DNA from: Pseudofrankia inefficax
Lineage (GTDB): Bacteria > Actinomycetota > Actinomycetes > Frankiales > Frankiaceae
Assembly: GCF_000166135.1 (NCBI RefSeq)
Contig: NC_014666.1
Span: 7,936,001-8,000,000 of the forward strand
Reading direction: 5' to 3'
DNA: 64,000 bases
Positions 1-8,116 of this stretch are shown here, one piece after another (the stretch's first letter is position 1; each line of letters starts with the position of its first letter). Below the pieces are notes generated by a model. That model searched no databases. It saw only the letters and a program-made list of their open reading frames with translations, and was not told the DNA's origin. The position numbers and the translations under genes were made by a program.

Positions 1-178
1 ACTCGACCGCCTTCGCCGACCGCGGCGCCACGCCGGCCTCGATCAGCTGCTGCGTTCTCCAGCCATGCAGGCAGGACTCGGACATGCCCAGCGACGCGGC
101 GACCTGCGCCACGGAGCGGCCCGAGGCGACCAAGTCCAAGGCACGACGGCGGACCTCCGGCGGATACGGCTTCGGCAC
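1..178 (-). CDS. IS3-family transposase OrfA, N-terminal part (cut by window edge)
   Basis: The reading frame starts at a GTG (178-176) with GGAGG nine bases upstream and runs off the left edge after 59 codons. The visible protein starts MPKPYPPEVRRRALDLV and continues with a helix-turn-helix around SVAQVAASLGMSESCL, followed by a Trp. This is the typical DNA-binding N-terminus of IS3/IS911 OrfA, which binds the element ends and is normally fused by frameshifting to the OrfB integrase. Only OrfA is in view, so whether the element is complete cannot be judged. No terminal inverted repeat was identified just right of the start. Confidence 0.75.
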   Translation of the reverse strand, partial: MPKPYPPEVRRRALDLVASGRSVAQVAASLGMSESCLHGWRTQQLIEAGVAPRSAKAVE

Positions 179-984
179 GATCAACAGCCTCCAACAAGCA
201 GGCAGCCGAACCGCCGAACTCCTCACAGGCGTGTCCGCAGAACAGGGGCAACATCAGTCCGGCCCACATCCACCAGGTTCGAGCCGGCTCTGCGTTTTGA
301 AGGACGTAGACGTCGGTTCCTCGCGTACTCCTCTCCAACTCGCTCGCCAGGCCCGCACCATCTGGCAGTGCTGACACGTCCTGGCTTTGTCAGTGCTGCT
401 CCCACCCTCCCCGGCACCACCCGGACCAGGCTGCCCCCAGCTACAATCAGCCTGCTGCGACAGGCCAAAGGCGAAGGTCTTTCACCCCCACTCGAAACAC
501 AGCGCCTCGTGGCGCACAAAGCCAAACAAGAACGTCAGACCCACCACCGCAGCCATGATCACCGTGACTGCGTGAAACGCAAGACCACGCGCCTCAACCC
601 GCGGCGGCGCGGTCACCGCGCACGACCCGGGAGCTCGAAACCAGCCTCCAGGACCAGCGTCCCGACGGAAAGCGCCTGGTCAGCGCTACAACCTTCTACA
701 GCGTGCCCCGCCGGGGGCACGCTGTAAATGATCTTCGTCTGAATATTTGTGCTGGTAAAACAGGGTGAGCGATATCGCGGCTAACCCTGGCCGCTCAGGC
801 CCGCAGGGGACCGCATCGGTCGCCACCAGCGGTTTTGCTGACCACGAGCAGGCGCAGGTCCGTGCCCTACGGGGGTAACCCCAGCAAGCACCTTGACGGC
901 CGGCCCGAAACGCCGACCTACTTCAGCCGCCAGCTGGCGCAGGATGCTGTTGCTCGACTCGTCACAAGAGAGCCCTATTACGCT
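179..984. other. Gene-poor stretch with one hairpin and a startless ORF
   Basis: I find no convincing gene. Open frames here have unlikely composition. On the minus strand at about 795-975 a frame reads ESSNSILRQLAAEVGRRFG and onwards in protein-like fashion. It lies directly behind stops and lacks a start codon, so it looks like a gene remnant that I cannot assign. The only other structure is the perfect hairpin at 698-725. Confidence 0.5.
698..725. terminator. Perfect 12-bp stem-loop
   Basis: ACAGCGTGCCCC and GGGGCACGCTGT form a perfect 12-bp stem with a 4-base loop. There is no T-tract on either side, so it is a terminator-like hairpin rather than a classical intrinsic terminator. It may terminate transcription leaving the IS3 region or the kinase on either strand. 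Confidence 0.45.
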
Positions 985-2319
985 TCAGTGCGGCTTCGGG
1001 GTCTTGGTTCGGGGTGACGCCCGTTGCTGCTGACCGTGCAAACCGGCCTTCGGTTGCGGGGCCGGGGGAAGGCCGGCTGAGCTCGGATGGACTGCGGCCG
1101 ATGGTCCCGGGCCGTGTGCATCAGGGTCGGTCTCGGGCGACGGCCTTGCGGGTGCCGCGGGATCGGTGATCTGATCGTCCACCTGGCCCGTTCCCGTAAC
1201 GCTCGTCGGGCCAGTCGTCGCCGGGGCGGGCGTCCCGGAGCCGGGGGAGGCCGGCCCCGCGGAGACCGGCCGCGGCGCCGGGGCCGCTCCGGAACCGTCC
1301 CGGGGCGCCTGCGCGATGAGCGCGGTTCCCGTGATGGCAAGTGCGGCGACCACTCCGGCAGCCGGGAGCAGGACGCGCTGCCTGCGAGGACGGGGCGCGG
1401 GTAGCCGTGGCGGTCGGGGATCGAGCCACCGGCCGGACGCGGTCGGGATCGAGCCCGCACGGGCGCGCGGCGATGCGGCGGTGAGTTCGTAAGCCAGGGA
1501 GGTTTCCCGGAGCTCGGCCAGGAGTTCCGCCGCGGTGGGGCGGCGCGCCGGAGCCTTGTCCAAAGCCGCGGCTACCAGACGGCGCAGGCCATTGGGGATG
1601 TCAGACAGGTCCGGGACGGAGTTGACGGTCCGGTAAAGCACAGCCTCGGCGGGACCGTCACCGAACGGCGCACGCCCGGTCGAGGCGAAGACCAGCGTGA
1701 GCGCCCACGAGAAGATGTCGACCTTGGACGTCGGACGGCCCCCGTCCAGCAGAAGTTCGGGGGCTATGTAGCCGACGCTTCCCAATACCAGACCGGACGC
1801 TGTCACGGTTTCCGGCAGGCCGGCCACAATGCCGAAATCGATGATCTTCGGGCCGTCGTCGGCCAGCATGATGTTGCTGGGTTTCAGGTCCCGGTGCACG
1901 ACCCCCACCTCGTGGACGGCACACAGCGCCTCGGCCGTGCCGACCGCCAGGGCGCGCAGCCGGCGGCCGGACAGCGGCCCATCCGCCGGGACCGAGGCCG
2001 CCAATGTCGGCCCCCGCACATACTCGGTCGCCAGCCAAGCCGGCTCGCCGAGCGGGTCGGCGTCCAGCAGTGTCGCGACCCGCGGGCTGTCGATCGCAGC
2101 GACGGCCACCACCTCCCGGGCGAACCGCCGCCCCAGCGCCAGGTCGGAGGCGAGGTCGTCACGAAGCACCTTGACCGCGGCCAGCCGTCCCGCCGCATCC
2201 GAACCGAGATACACCGTGCCCATGCCACCGCTGCCGAGCCGAGCCCTCAGCCGATAGGGGCCGACGGCCGTCGGATCGTTGGCCCGCAGTGCCTTACGGA
2301 TCTCGCCAGTCGGGACCAT
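985..2319 (-). CDS. Membrane-anchored Ser/Thr protein kinase
   Basis: Eukaryotic-type (Hanks) kinase of 444 aa. Residues about 20-275 form the kinase domain: glycine loop GSGGMG (29-34), ATP-anchoring Lys50 in AAVKVL, catalytic HRDLKPSN (142-149) and DFG (161-163). A Pro/Ala-rich linker leads to one transmembrane segment (about 316-336) and a roughly 105-residue Pro/Ser/Thr-rich extracellular tail. No PASTA repeats are seen, so the external ligand is not the usual peptidoglycan type. The ATG at 2319 was chosen because GAGGGG lies just upstream; an in-frame extension to 2382 lacks such a site. It should phosphorylate cytoplasmic proteins on Ser/Thr; the targets are unknown. It stands alone, facing degraded DNA. 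Confidence 0.9.
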   Translation of the reverse strand: MVPTGEIRKALRANDPTAVGPYRLRARLGSGGMGTVYLGSDAAGRLAAVKVLRDDLASDLALGRRFAREVVAVAAIDSPRVATLLDADPLGEPAWLATEYVRGPTLAASVPADGPLSGRRLRALAVGTAEALCAVHEVGVVHRDLKPSNIMLADDGPKIIDFGIVAGLPETVTASGLVLGSVGYIAPELLLDGGRPTSKVDIFSWALTLVFASTGRAPFGDGPAEAVLYRTVNSVPDLSDIPNGLRRLVAAALDKAPARRPTAAELLAELRETSLAYELTAASPRARAGSIPTASGRWLDPRPPRLPAPRPRRQRVLLPAAGVVAALAITGTALIAQAPRDGSGAAPAPRPVSAGPASPGSGTPAPATTGPTSVTGTGQVDDQITDPAAPARPSPETDPDAHGPGPSAAVHPSSAGLPPAPQPKAGLHGQQQRASPRTKTPKPH

Positions 2320-2759
2320 CAGACCCCTCGCTCGCAGCGCACTCGATCGTCGCTTCCCGCACCCCTTGACCTGCCCGACCACCGCTCAATGTGGTGCGAA
2401 TACCCACACGCCGGACAGTAAAACGGCGGCCAGGAGACGCGCACCGGTGGCCGGTGGGAGAGTCCTCTCGCGTTCGCCGACCCAGCCCCACCTGGCAATC
2501 CCTAAGGCCCTCCAGCCCGCTCGCCCGGAACTCCCCGGCCTCCGGAAGACCCTCATTAGCGGCTTGCTCGGCGGCGACGGCCCGTCGTGTTCAGCTCGGA
2601 CGGGAAACGAGGTGTAGGGCGCGCGGAGTGGGGCAGGCAGGCGGTACCGGTCCACCCAGCCCTCGACGGCCACCGTCAGAGGGACGCGAAGGTCGTCGCC
2701 CCAGGCGACTCGCGGCTTCCTGGGAGCACGGACCGCCATGTCACATCGGAGGCATCACT
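2320..2759. other. Intergenic; duplicated leader of the DUF6131 gene
   Basis: No gene is seen. From about 2630 onward the sequence resembles the region upstream of the paralogous small gene at 40797-40952. Shared blocks include GAGGTGTAGGGCGCGC, GGGACGCGAAGGTCGTC and the stretch just before the ribosome-binding site. The leader was therefore duplicated with the gene and may hold its promoter. Confidence 0.5.
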
Positions 2760-2915
2760 ATGATTGCCGCAGGCATCATTGCCCTGCTCCTCGGGTTCCT
2801 GTTTGGAATCCCGATTCTCTGGACGATCGGCATCATCCTGGTCGTCGTCGGCCTCGTCCTACTCGTGCTCGGCCAGACCGGGCGTGCGGTGGGGGGCCGT
2901 AGGCACTATTTTTGA
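2760..2915 (+). CDS. Small two-helix membrane protein, DUF6131 type (copy A)
   Basis: A 51-residue, almost wholly hydrophobic protein beginning MIAAGIIALLLGF, with two predicted membrane helices joined by a short IPILWTIG turn and a basic tail GRAVGGRRHYF. The pattern matches the DUF6131 family of tiny actinobacterial membrane proteins; function is unknown. Start ATG has GGAGG seven bases upstream. A nearly identical paralogue lies at 40797-40952 on the other strand. The two copies share their upstream leader and a structured palindrome about 61 bases after the stop, so the duplicated unit is larger than the gene. Confidence 0.8.
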   Translation: MIAAGIIALLLGFLFGIPILWTIGIILVVVGLVLLVLGQTGRAVGGRRHYF

Positions 2916-2976
2916 CAGACACAGGTCCGCGCGCGCCGGCACCCCCAACCCGTCGTGCGCGGCCCATTTTCCCAGC

Positions 2977-3053
2977 GCCAGCGCGAATCGACGTGGACGA
3001 GGTTTCTCGACCCGCGGGTTAGATTCTCCTCGTCCACGTGGATTCGCGCTGGC
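2977..3053. repeat. Long palindrome downstream of DUF6131 copy A
   Basis: Arms 2977-3001 and 3029-3053 are 25 bp and pair with a single mismatch. The 27-base loop contains a smaller palindrome, ACCCGCGGGT. A related palindrome (arms 40659-40671 and 40724-40736) follows the paralogous gene. Between copies the outer stem changes one T-A pair to C-G and one G-C to G-T, so pairing is kept. It could be a terminator, a stable 3-prime UTR structure or a small RNA. Confidence 0.7.
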
Positions 3054-3184
3054 GTGTATGGGGCGAGCTTACGGTCTCGACGCGGAGGGTCTACAGCGAG
3101 CCAGCGAGCGACCATTAGATCCCGGCTATCTCGATGCGGCGCATACAGGCTAAACCCTGGGTCGGCGGCGCTGCTGCCGGTCTG

Positions 3185-3355
3185 ACATCGGCGCGATCAT
3201 CGCCCTGTTGATCTTGTCATGTGCGACGGCGCGTTTGGACTGCTGTGCGTAATCGGGACGCACCGGTGCCGTGCCCGAGGCTCCGTAGCCGCGCATGTCC
3301 GGGCAGACCACGGTGTCTGTGTCCAGGTCCAGGGCCGGATCCGAGGACGCAGCCC
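3185..3355 (-). pseudogene. Alpha/beta-hydrolase fragment (dehalogenase-like)
   Basis: Read on the minus strand, this stretch encodes DTDTVVCPDMRGYGAS followed by YAQQSKRAVAHDK. That resembles the segment around the second beta-strand and oxyanion region of fluoroacetate/haloalkane dehalogenase-like hydrolases (usual form PDLRGYG..SKRAMA.D). There is no start codon, nucleophile motif or C-terminal half. It is a remnant next to two other remnants. Confidence 0.5.
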
Positions 3356-3367
3356 AGCACCCGGGGC

Positions 3368-3600
3368 CTATGCGGCGACCGCGGTGAGCACCTCGTCCCA
3401 GTCACGGAGGAGCCTGCCGAGGCCGTAACGGTCGGGCGCCGCCTGGCGGGCCTTCTCGCCGTAGGCGCGGGCGAGGTCGAGATCGGCGGTGAAGTGGCGG
3501 GCGGCGTCGGCGAGGACGTCCGGGTCGGTGGACGGCACGCCGGCTCCGGGCGGTACGGCCTCGTACGCGTAGGTGGTCGCGAGCGCCACCACCGGCTACT
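3368..3600 (-). pseudogene. C-terminal fragment of a glycosyltransferase
   Basis: The minus-strand frame contains EAVPPGAGV, DPDVLADAARHF, AYGEKARQAA and finally RLLRDWDEVL before the stop at 3368. This is the characteristic end of GT4/GT-B family glycosyltransferases. The N-terminal donor and acceptor domains are absent: homology breaks off near 3600, where IS66-like sequence begins, so insertion or deletion linked to that element probably removed the rest. Not expected to be functional. Confidence 0.55.
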
Positions 3601-3649
3601 GGCGCCCGCGAGCGCGATCGTCTGCCAGAACACGACGGCCGCTGGTGGG

Positions 3650-3800
3650 CCGCCGGTGAGGGTGCGTAGGCAGCCGGAGACCTTCTGACCGAGCTTGCGC
3701 AGGTCGCGCCCGGAACCGTTGTTATCGGGTGGGACGCGCCGGTCGAGGGCGAGACGCAGGTAGTCGTCCTGCCCGTCGATCAGCCGGTGCGCCCGCGCGT
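3650..3800 (-). pseudogene. IS66-family transposase, C-terminal remnant
   Basis: Minus-strand translation gives YLRLALDRRVPPDNNGSGRD and then QKVSGCLRTLTGG. The DNN..(E)RD and SG..RTLTGA signatures are those of the IS66 TnpC C-terminal region. No start and no flanking orfA/orfB are present, and similarity stops abruptly at about 3650. It abuts the glycosyltransferase fragment and probably marks an old insertion. Confidence 0.6.
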
Positions 3801-3812
3801 TCCGCGTGCGGA

Positions 3813-4721
3813 CTAGCTAGAGAGCGCGCCGGACGCCCGAAGGGCGGGACGCAGACCCCGGGATGCCGTGGTGAGGGCCCCGACGGAGGCTCCGATCGCT
3901 GTGACCAGGACCAGTCCGACGAAGATCAGCCCGGGGGCTGCGACACCCTCGGTGTGCGCGGTTCGCAGCATCAGGACCACGGCTGCCGTGGATGCCGCGG
4001 TAGCGAGGGTCAGCAGCGCGGCGACGGGAAGTGCCAGCAGTCCGGGTAAGCGCAGCGCGCGGGCCGGCGGCGCGGCTCGGGTGGTCGCGAGCGCTGGCCC
4101 GACGCCGGCGGCGACCAGGGCACACACGAACCCAAGCGTCCAGACGACCAGGCCGCCGACGAACAGCCCGGAGAAGTGCGGGTTCTGCGCGATCGGCGGA
4201 TATGTCTGCCGCCAGGCGACGAGCCCGGCGAGCCCCAGCAGATCCAGCACGACCGCCAGCGCCGCGACCAGCAGCGGACGGATGATCGACCATTCGCCCC
4301 GGCGGGCGGCCACCAGGAAAACCCGTAGCACGGGAACCGACGCGATGACGATCAACACGGCGCTCATCGCGATGGCGACCAGCGACGCGTTGAGCAACGG
4401 AAGTACACCCGCCGGCACGTGTGCGGGTTCCGGGTCCAACAGTGCCCGGTTGATGGCCGGCGTCACGAGAAAGCCGGCACACCAACAGACCCAGGTGGTG
4501 ACGACCGTCGCCTGTAGTCGCCGGCGAACTCGTTCCGCGCCCTCGGCCGGCACTATCGCCCGGCTCCACGCGCGAGCGGCACCCCCGATCAGGTCAAGGA
4601 CGGTCTGTGGGCCGACCTCGGTGTCCTGCACCAGGCCACGGATCTCCTCGCCGTACCGTTCCCGAAACGACGGCGGATAGCAGGACAGCGCCATCGAGGC
4701 GATCCTGCGGGCCGCGTTCAC
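3813..4721 (-). CDS. Multi-pass membrane protein paired with a PadR regulator
   Basis: A 302-aa protein. The first 60 residues are soluble and start MNAARRIASMALSCYPPSFRERYGEE in spirit (a PPSFRERYGEE motif is visible), as in small permease-associated proteins next to PadR regulators. They are followed by about six hydrophobic helices. Start is a GTG overlapping the upstream PadR stop by four bases (GTGA), so the two are translationally coupled. It may be an effector controlled by that regulator, perhaps an export or envelope function. No catalytic motif is visible and the substrate is unknown. Confidence 0.8.
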   Translation of the reverse strand: MNAARRIASMALSCYPPSFRERYGEEIRGLVQDTEVGPQTVLDLIGGAARAWSRAIVPAEGAERVRRRLQATVVTTWVCWCAGFLVTPAINRALLDPEPAHVPAGVLPLLNASLVAIAMSAVLIVIASVPVLRVFLVAARRGEWSIIRPLLVAALAVVLDLLGLAGLVAWRQTYPPIAQNPHFSGLFVGGLVVWTLGFVCALVAAGVGPALATTRAAPPARALRLPGLLALPVAALLTLATAASTAAVVLMLRTAHTEGVAAPGLIFVGLVLVTAIGASVGALTTASRGLRPALRASGALSS

Positions 4722-5035
4722 GCCGTCGCCGTGTCAAGACGGGACAGGCCGGTCCAGGCGAGCGACCGCATCGCCGTCAGCCGCTCGCGCAGCACCGCCG
4801 CACCCGCCGCGGTGATCCGATACGGCCGGCGCCGCTGCTCCCCTGCCATCGCCTGGACGAACCCGCGTTCCTCCAGCCGAGACAGCGCCCCGTATAAGGT
4901 GCCGGGCCCGAGCGTCACCCCAGCCTGCTCCGCGATGTCCGCCGTCATCGCGTACCCGTGCTTCGGCCCGCCGGCCAGACTGGTCAGGATCAACACCGCC
5001 GGATCCGCCCAGCCCACCTCATCCTTACGCCGCAT
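4718..5035 (-). CDS. PadR-family transcriptional regulator
   Basis: A 105-aa winged-helix protein. The segment around residues 12-75 contains LTSLAGGPKHGYAM, a recognition helix near GVTLGPGTLYGALSRLEE and the wing at RRRPYRIT, which are PadR hallmarks. PadR proteins are usually dimeric repressors released by ligands or phenolic/antibiotic stress. Start ATG has GGAGGTCGT upstream. It is first in a two-gene operon with the membrane protein at 3813-4721 and probably autoregulates it. An imperfect ACGT-rich element lies between 5045 and 5075, but I could not define an operator. Confidence 0.9.
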   Translation of the reverse strand: MRRKDEVGWADPAVLILTSLAGGPKHGYAMTADIAEQAGVTLGPGTLYGALSRLEERGFVQAMAGEQRRRPYRITAAGAAVLRERLTAMRSLAWTGLSRLDTATA

Positions 5036-5283
5036 ACGACCTCCGTCTCACGTAGTACGCGAAACGTAGGACAGGTCGACGCGGCCGTCAAGGACCGACC
5101 CGGGCCGGCCGGGCGAGCGCTCGCGGGTCGAACGGCCAGCCGCGCCGCCTCCCGACCGGGCGATCGTCCCGGTGTCTGCCGCCGTTTCGCCCACATCGAG
5201 GGGGCCTGCCCCACGCGTCTGAGCGCTTTGCTGTTCGGCGTGTCGGAAGTCCGATAGTTCCTGGTAGGCGAATAATCCGCGCC

Positions 5284-5892
5284 ATGGCTCATCCGCGACG
5301 GTTCGCCCTCGCCGCCGTGTTCGTGCTCGCGCTGGCGGGCTGCACCCTGCCGGGATCGACTGCCTCCGGGTCGACCAGTAGCCCGACCAGTGCCGACTCG
5401 GCCCAGCCCGGACCGCTGGTCGACTCGACGGCGACCTCAACCGTCTACCCGGCGCACTGTCAGGCGAGGGACAACAACGAAGAGCCCGACCCGACCTGCA
5501 CACCCGGCGCGCTGAACCCCGCGGTCACCCAGGCCACGATCGGCTCAACGATCTGCAAGTCCGGCTGGACGGCCACGATCCGCCCGCCCACGTCCTACAC
5601 CAACACGATCAAACGTGAGGCGATCGCCGCATACGGCGACTACGCCGGCACCGCGATGGGCAACTACGAACTCGACCACCTGATCTCCCTGGAGATCGGT
5701 GGATCCCCGACCGCGGTCGCGAACCTGTGGCCCGAGAAGGGAGAACACAACGACAAGGACCCCGTCGAGAACGCCGCCAAGCGCGCCGTCTGCTCCGGCC
5801 AGATGAGCCTTGCTGACGTCCAACAGCAGATCGCCACCAACTGGGTCGCCCTCGGCCACGAACTCGGCGTCACGGGCATCCCCGCCACCTGA
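5284..5892 (+). CDS. Secreted lipoprotein with an HNH-like nuclease domain
   Basis: A 202-aa protein with a lipoprotein signal peptide: basic start, hydrophobic core and lipobox LAGC with Cys20 as lipidation site. A Ser/Thr-rich spacer follows. The C-terminal part carries YELDHLISLEIGG (Asp131-His132), then NLWPE and a KDPVEN segment near 158-163. This DH...N...N layout resembles the beta-beta-alpha metal (HNH-like) nuclease fold seen in a family of small exported proteins. Four cysteines in the mature part could form disulfides. I infer an outer-face nuclease or nuclease-derived protein; activity is not shown. No operon partner is evident. Confidence 0.7.
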   Translation: MAHPRRFALAAVFVLALAGCTLPGSTASGSTSSPTSADSAQPGPLVDSTATSTVYPAHCQARDNNEEPDPTCTPGALNPAVTQATIGSTICKSGWTATIRPPTSYTNTIKREAIAAYGDYAGTAMGNYELDHLISLEIGGSPTAVANLWPEKGEHNDKDPVENAAKRAVCSGQMSLADVQQQIATNWVALGHELGVTGIPAT

Positions 5893-6610
5893 GTCGAGGA
5901 CCTTCGGACAGCGCACGGCGCCTGTCGGGCGGTTGCAGCCGGGAGTTGGCTGGCGCTCCGGCCGCCGAGCCAACCCGCGGGGACGATTCGCTCGGACTAC
6001 TGTAAAAGGGCCGGCAGTCTCCATCCCCCCCCGTAGGTGGCTGCCTGTCTCGGATTTTCGGGGCCTCGACGGTCCGTGTCCGCGGCCAACCCGACAGCGC
6101 GGGCGCGACGCCGACCGACCCTGGCAGCGTCGATCAACCGTCTGATGGCAGACTCGGCGCGCAGCGGAGTTCCCAGAGCACAGGGACTTGTCTCAGCGGA
6201 CCCCCTCGTCTGGGAACTCCGCTGCCCGTTCTGGCTAATACTCGGTCCTTCGCCGAGCGTTGACCCGGCTCCCGTCGGAAGCGTCGCGTCGGCCTGCCGC
6301 CATCTCGACCTCGCCAGGGCGGTCTCCTGTCCCGGTCTCTGTTCTGTATTGATCCGGGACGAACTCCGGGGGCGGGTTCGCAGACTGGGTGACGATGCAA
6401 GGCCGGTGGACCGACCTGGTCGTGGCCTTGCCCGAGGTGGCCGTGGACAACCGGACTACCGGGCTGGATAACGTCGCCATGATCGTGGGGCGAGTCGGAA
6501 GATGGGGACGATATGCGGCTGGCATAGGATTTCTGGTGTCCCCTGGACCGTCTCTTGGCAAGGCGGCTGCCGACACCCAACGTCGGCCAGTGGTGGGAGG
6601 ATCAGGCGCT
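5893..6610. other. Intergenic region upstream of the TIR gene
   Basis: No gene is supported. The frame of the downstream TIR gene stays open back to 6389, but its added residues have no recognisable domain and no ribosome-binding site. The notable structure is the perfect 17-bp inverted repeat at 6161-6225. Confidence 0.5.
6161..6225. repeat. Perfect 17-bp inverted repeat
   Basis: GCAGCGGAGTTCCCAGA (6161-6177) recurs as its exact reverse complement at 6209-6225, separated by 31 bases. It lies about 390 bases upstream of the TIR gene. Possible roles are a terminator for the lipoprotein gene, a miniature transposon-like remnant or a regulatory palindrome. No target duplication was identified. 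Confidence 0.7.
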
Positions 6611-7339
6611 GTGTCCGACAGGGGCGCCGCAGGCAGGCGGCCAGCGCCAGAGTGGGATTTTTTCATCTCCTACACGGGCGCGGACCTGGCGTGGGCCGAG
6701 TGGGTCGCCTGGCATTTGGAGGATGCCGGTTACCGGGTGCTGGTTCAAGCGTGGGACTTCGTGCCTGGGTCTAACTGGTCGGTGCGCATGCAGGAGGGCG
6801 TCACCAAGGCGGAACGCACCATAGTGCTGCTCTCCGCCGCCTACCTGGATTCGGTGTACGGCCAGGCCGAGTGGCTGGCCGTACAGGCTGCCGACCCCTT
6901 GGGGTTCACCCGTAGGCTGCTGCCCATCAGGGTGGAAGAGTGTCCGCGTCCCGTCCTGCTTGGACAGATCGTCTCGTTCGACCTGTTCGGCCAGTCACCG
7001 GAGGCAACCCGCCTTCATCTGCTCGGCAATATCGCCGCCGCGCTCGCGGGACGCGCGAAGCCGGCGGTCGCACCGACCTTCCCTCGCCACAGACGACCGA
7101 GCCTGCTATCAGGCAAGCCGGACATCGCCCGCTCGACATCTCCAGCCCCCGCCGCCCAGCTGGCCCCCGTGCGCCCAGCGGAGCCATCCCGGCGGCGACC
7201 GGTGGACTCCGGCGTCAGACCGGATCGCGCGGCGCAGGACCCGACGACCCGACACCCTGACCACGGGCGCAGCGACAGCTACGCCCAGACCGCCGGACAT
7301 GTGGATACGGAACCGGCCGGCGCGCGGCCACCTCGATGA
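6611..7339 (+). CDS. TIR-domain protein (N-terminal half of a split TIR-WD40 gene?)
   Basis: A 242-aa protein. Residues about 14-146 form a TIR domain: WDFFISYTGAD (beta-A), YRVLVQAWDFVPG, a SAAYLDS strand followed by YGQAEW with a Glu (87) where TIR NADases carry the catalytic Glu, and the terminal VSFDLFG strand. A Pro/Arg-rich linker follows. The GTG at 6611 was chosen because GGGAGG precedes it and the domain begins at once. The next gene (7361-8116, membrane helix plus WD40 repeats) is in the same frame, separated only by TGA at 7337-7339 and seven codons. TIR domains fused to sensor repeats occur in bacterial immune proteins; a defence role here is inference. Confidence 0.85.
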   Translation: MSDRGAAGRRPAPEWDFFISYTGADLAWAEWVAWHLEDAGYRVLVQAWDFVPGSNWSVRMQEGVTKAERTIVLLSAAYLDSVYGQAEWLAVQAADPLGFTRRLLPIRVEECPRPVLLGQIVSFDLFGQSPEATRLHLLGNIAAALAGRAKPAVAPTFPRHRRPSLLSGKPDIARSTSPAPAAQLAPVRPAEPSRRRPVDSGVRPDRAAQDPTTRHPDHGRSDSYAQTAGHVDTEPAGARPPR

Positions 7340-7360
7340 CCGAGACTCGCGTGGCCGCGT

Positions 7361-8116
7361 ATGGCGGCAACCTTGCCTGCCGCCTCCGGCGACAAGCGCC
7401 GCTGGGCCAGCCTGCTGCGCCACCGTCGGATCCTCGCCCCGCTTACGGTCGTCATGGCCGCTGCTATCACCGCCGCCGCGCTGATCGCCACAGTTCCGGG
7501 CCACCGACGGGAAGGCGAAGCCTCCCAGCACACCACGACCCTGTCACCGCCTCCTGCTGTGGACTGGTCCAGCACCACCCTGCCGCCCGGCCCCACCAGC
7601 GCGGTGAGCTCGGTGGCGTTCTCCCCGGACGGACACACCCTCGCCGCCGGCACCTACGAGGGATTGAAATTGTGGGACGTCACCCAACCGGCCCACCCCA
7701 AACCCATCGGGAATCCGAACAACTCGCTCCACCCGCTGCTCTCGGTCGCGTTCTCCCCGAACAGGCACACCCTGGCCGCAGCCGTAGGTCCCGGCCCCAC
7801 CGGCTCCGACACCTACGGCTCGGTGTGGCTGTGGAACATCAGCGACCCCGCCCACCCCACCCGGCTTGACACACCGACCGGCGCCGATCCGCTGGTGACC
7901 TCGGTCGCGTTCTCTCCGGACGGACACACCCTGGCCGCCAGCGCCGGCGGCCAGGTCGGCGGGGTCTGGCTGTGGAACGTCGTCAACCCGACCCACCCCG
8001 TGCAATTAAAGGCACTGCCCACCAGCCTGCCCTACTCGCTAGCGTTCTCCCCGGACGGGCGCACCCTGGCCGTCGGCTGCAGCGACGACACAACGCGTCT
8101 GTGGACAGCGGATTAA
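7361..8116 (+). CDS. Membrane-anchored WD40-repeat protein
   Basis: A 251-aa protein with a basic N-terminus, one transmembrane helix (about 24-45), a Pro/Thr spacer and four WD40 units, each with the AFSPDGHTLA type core and a closing LW(D/N). Four repeats cannot close a standard seven-blade propeller, so the protein may be truncated or pair with another. It shares its frame with the TIR gene upstream. Its ATG lacks a clear ribosome-binding site, which fits the idea that it was once the C-terminal half of a TIR-TM-WD40 protein. WD40 domains mediate binding; no enzyme activity is expected. Confidence 0.8.
   Translation: MAATLPAASGDKRRWASLLRHRRILAPLTVVMAAAITAAALIATVPGHRREGEASQHTTTLSPPPAVDWSSTTLPPGPTSAVSSVAFSPDGHTLAAGTYEGLKLWDVTQPAHPKPIGNPNNSLHPLLSVAFSPNRHTLAAAVGPGPTGSDTYGSVWLWNISDPAHPTRLDTPTGADPLVTSVAFSPDGHTLAASAGGQVGGVWLWNVVNPTHPVQLKALPTSLPYSLAFSPDGRTLAVGCSDDTTRLWTAD

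Noticed and set aside
65-727. Plus-strand 220-codon frame at the left edge
   Set aside because: Overlaps the IS3 OrfA antisense and has no recognisable feature.
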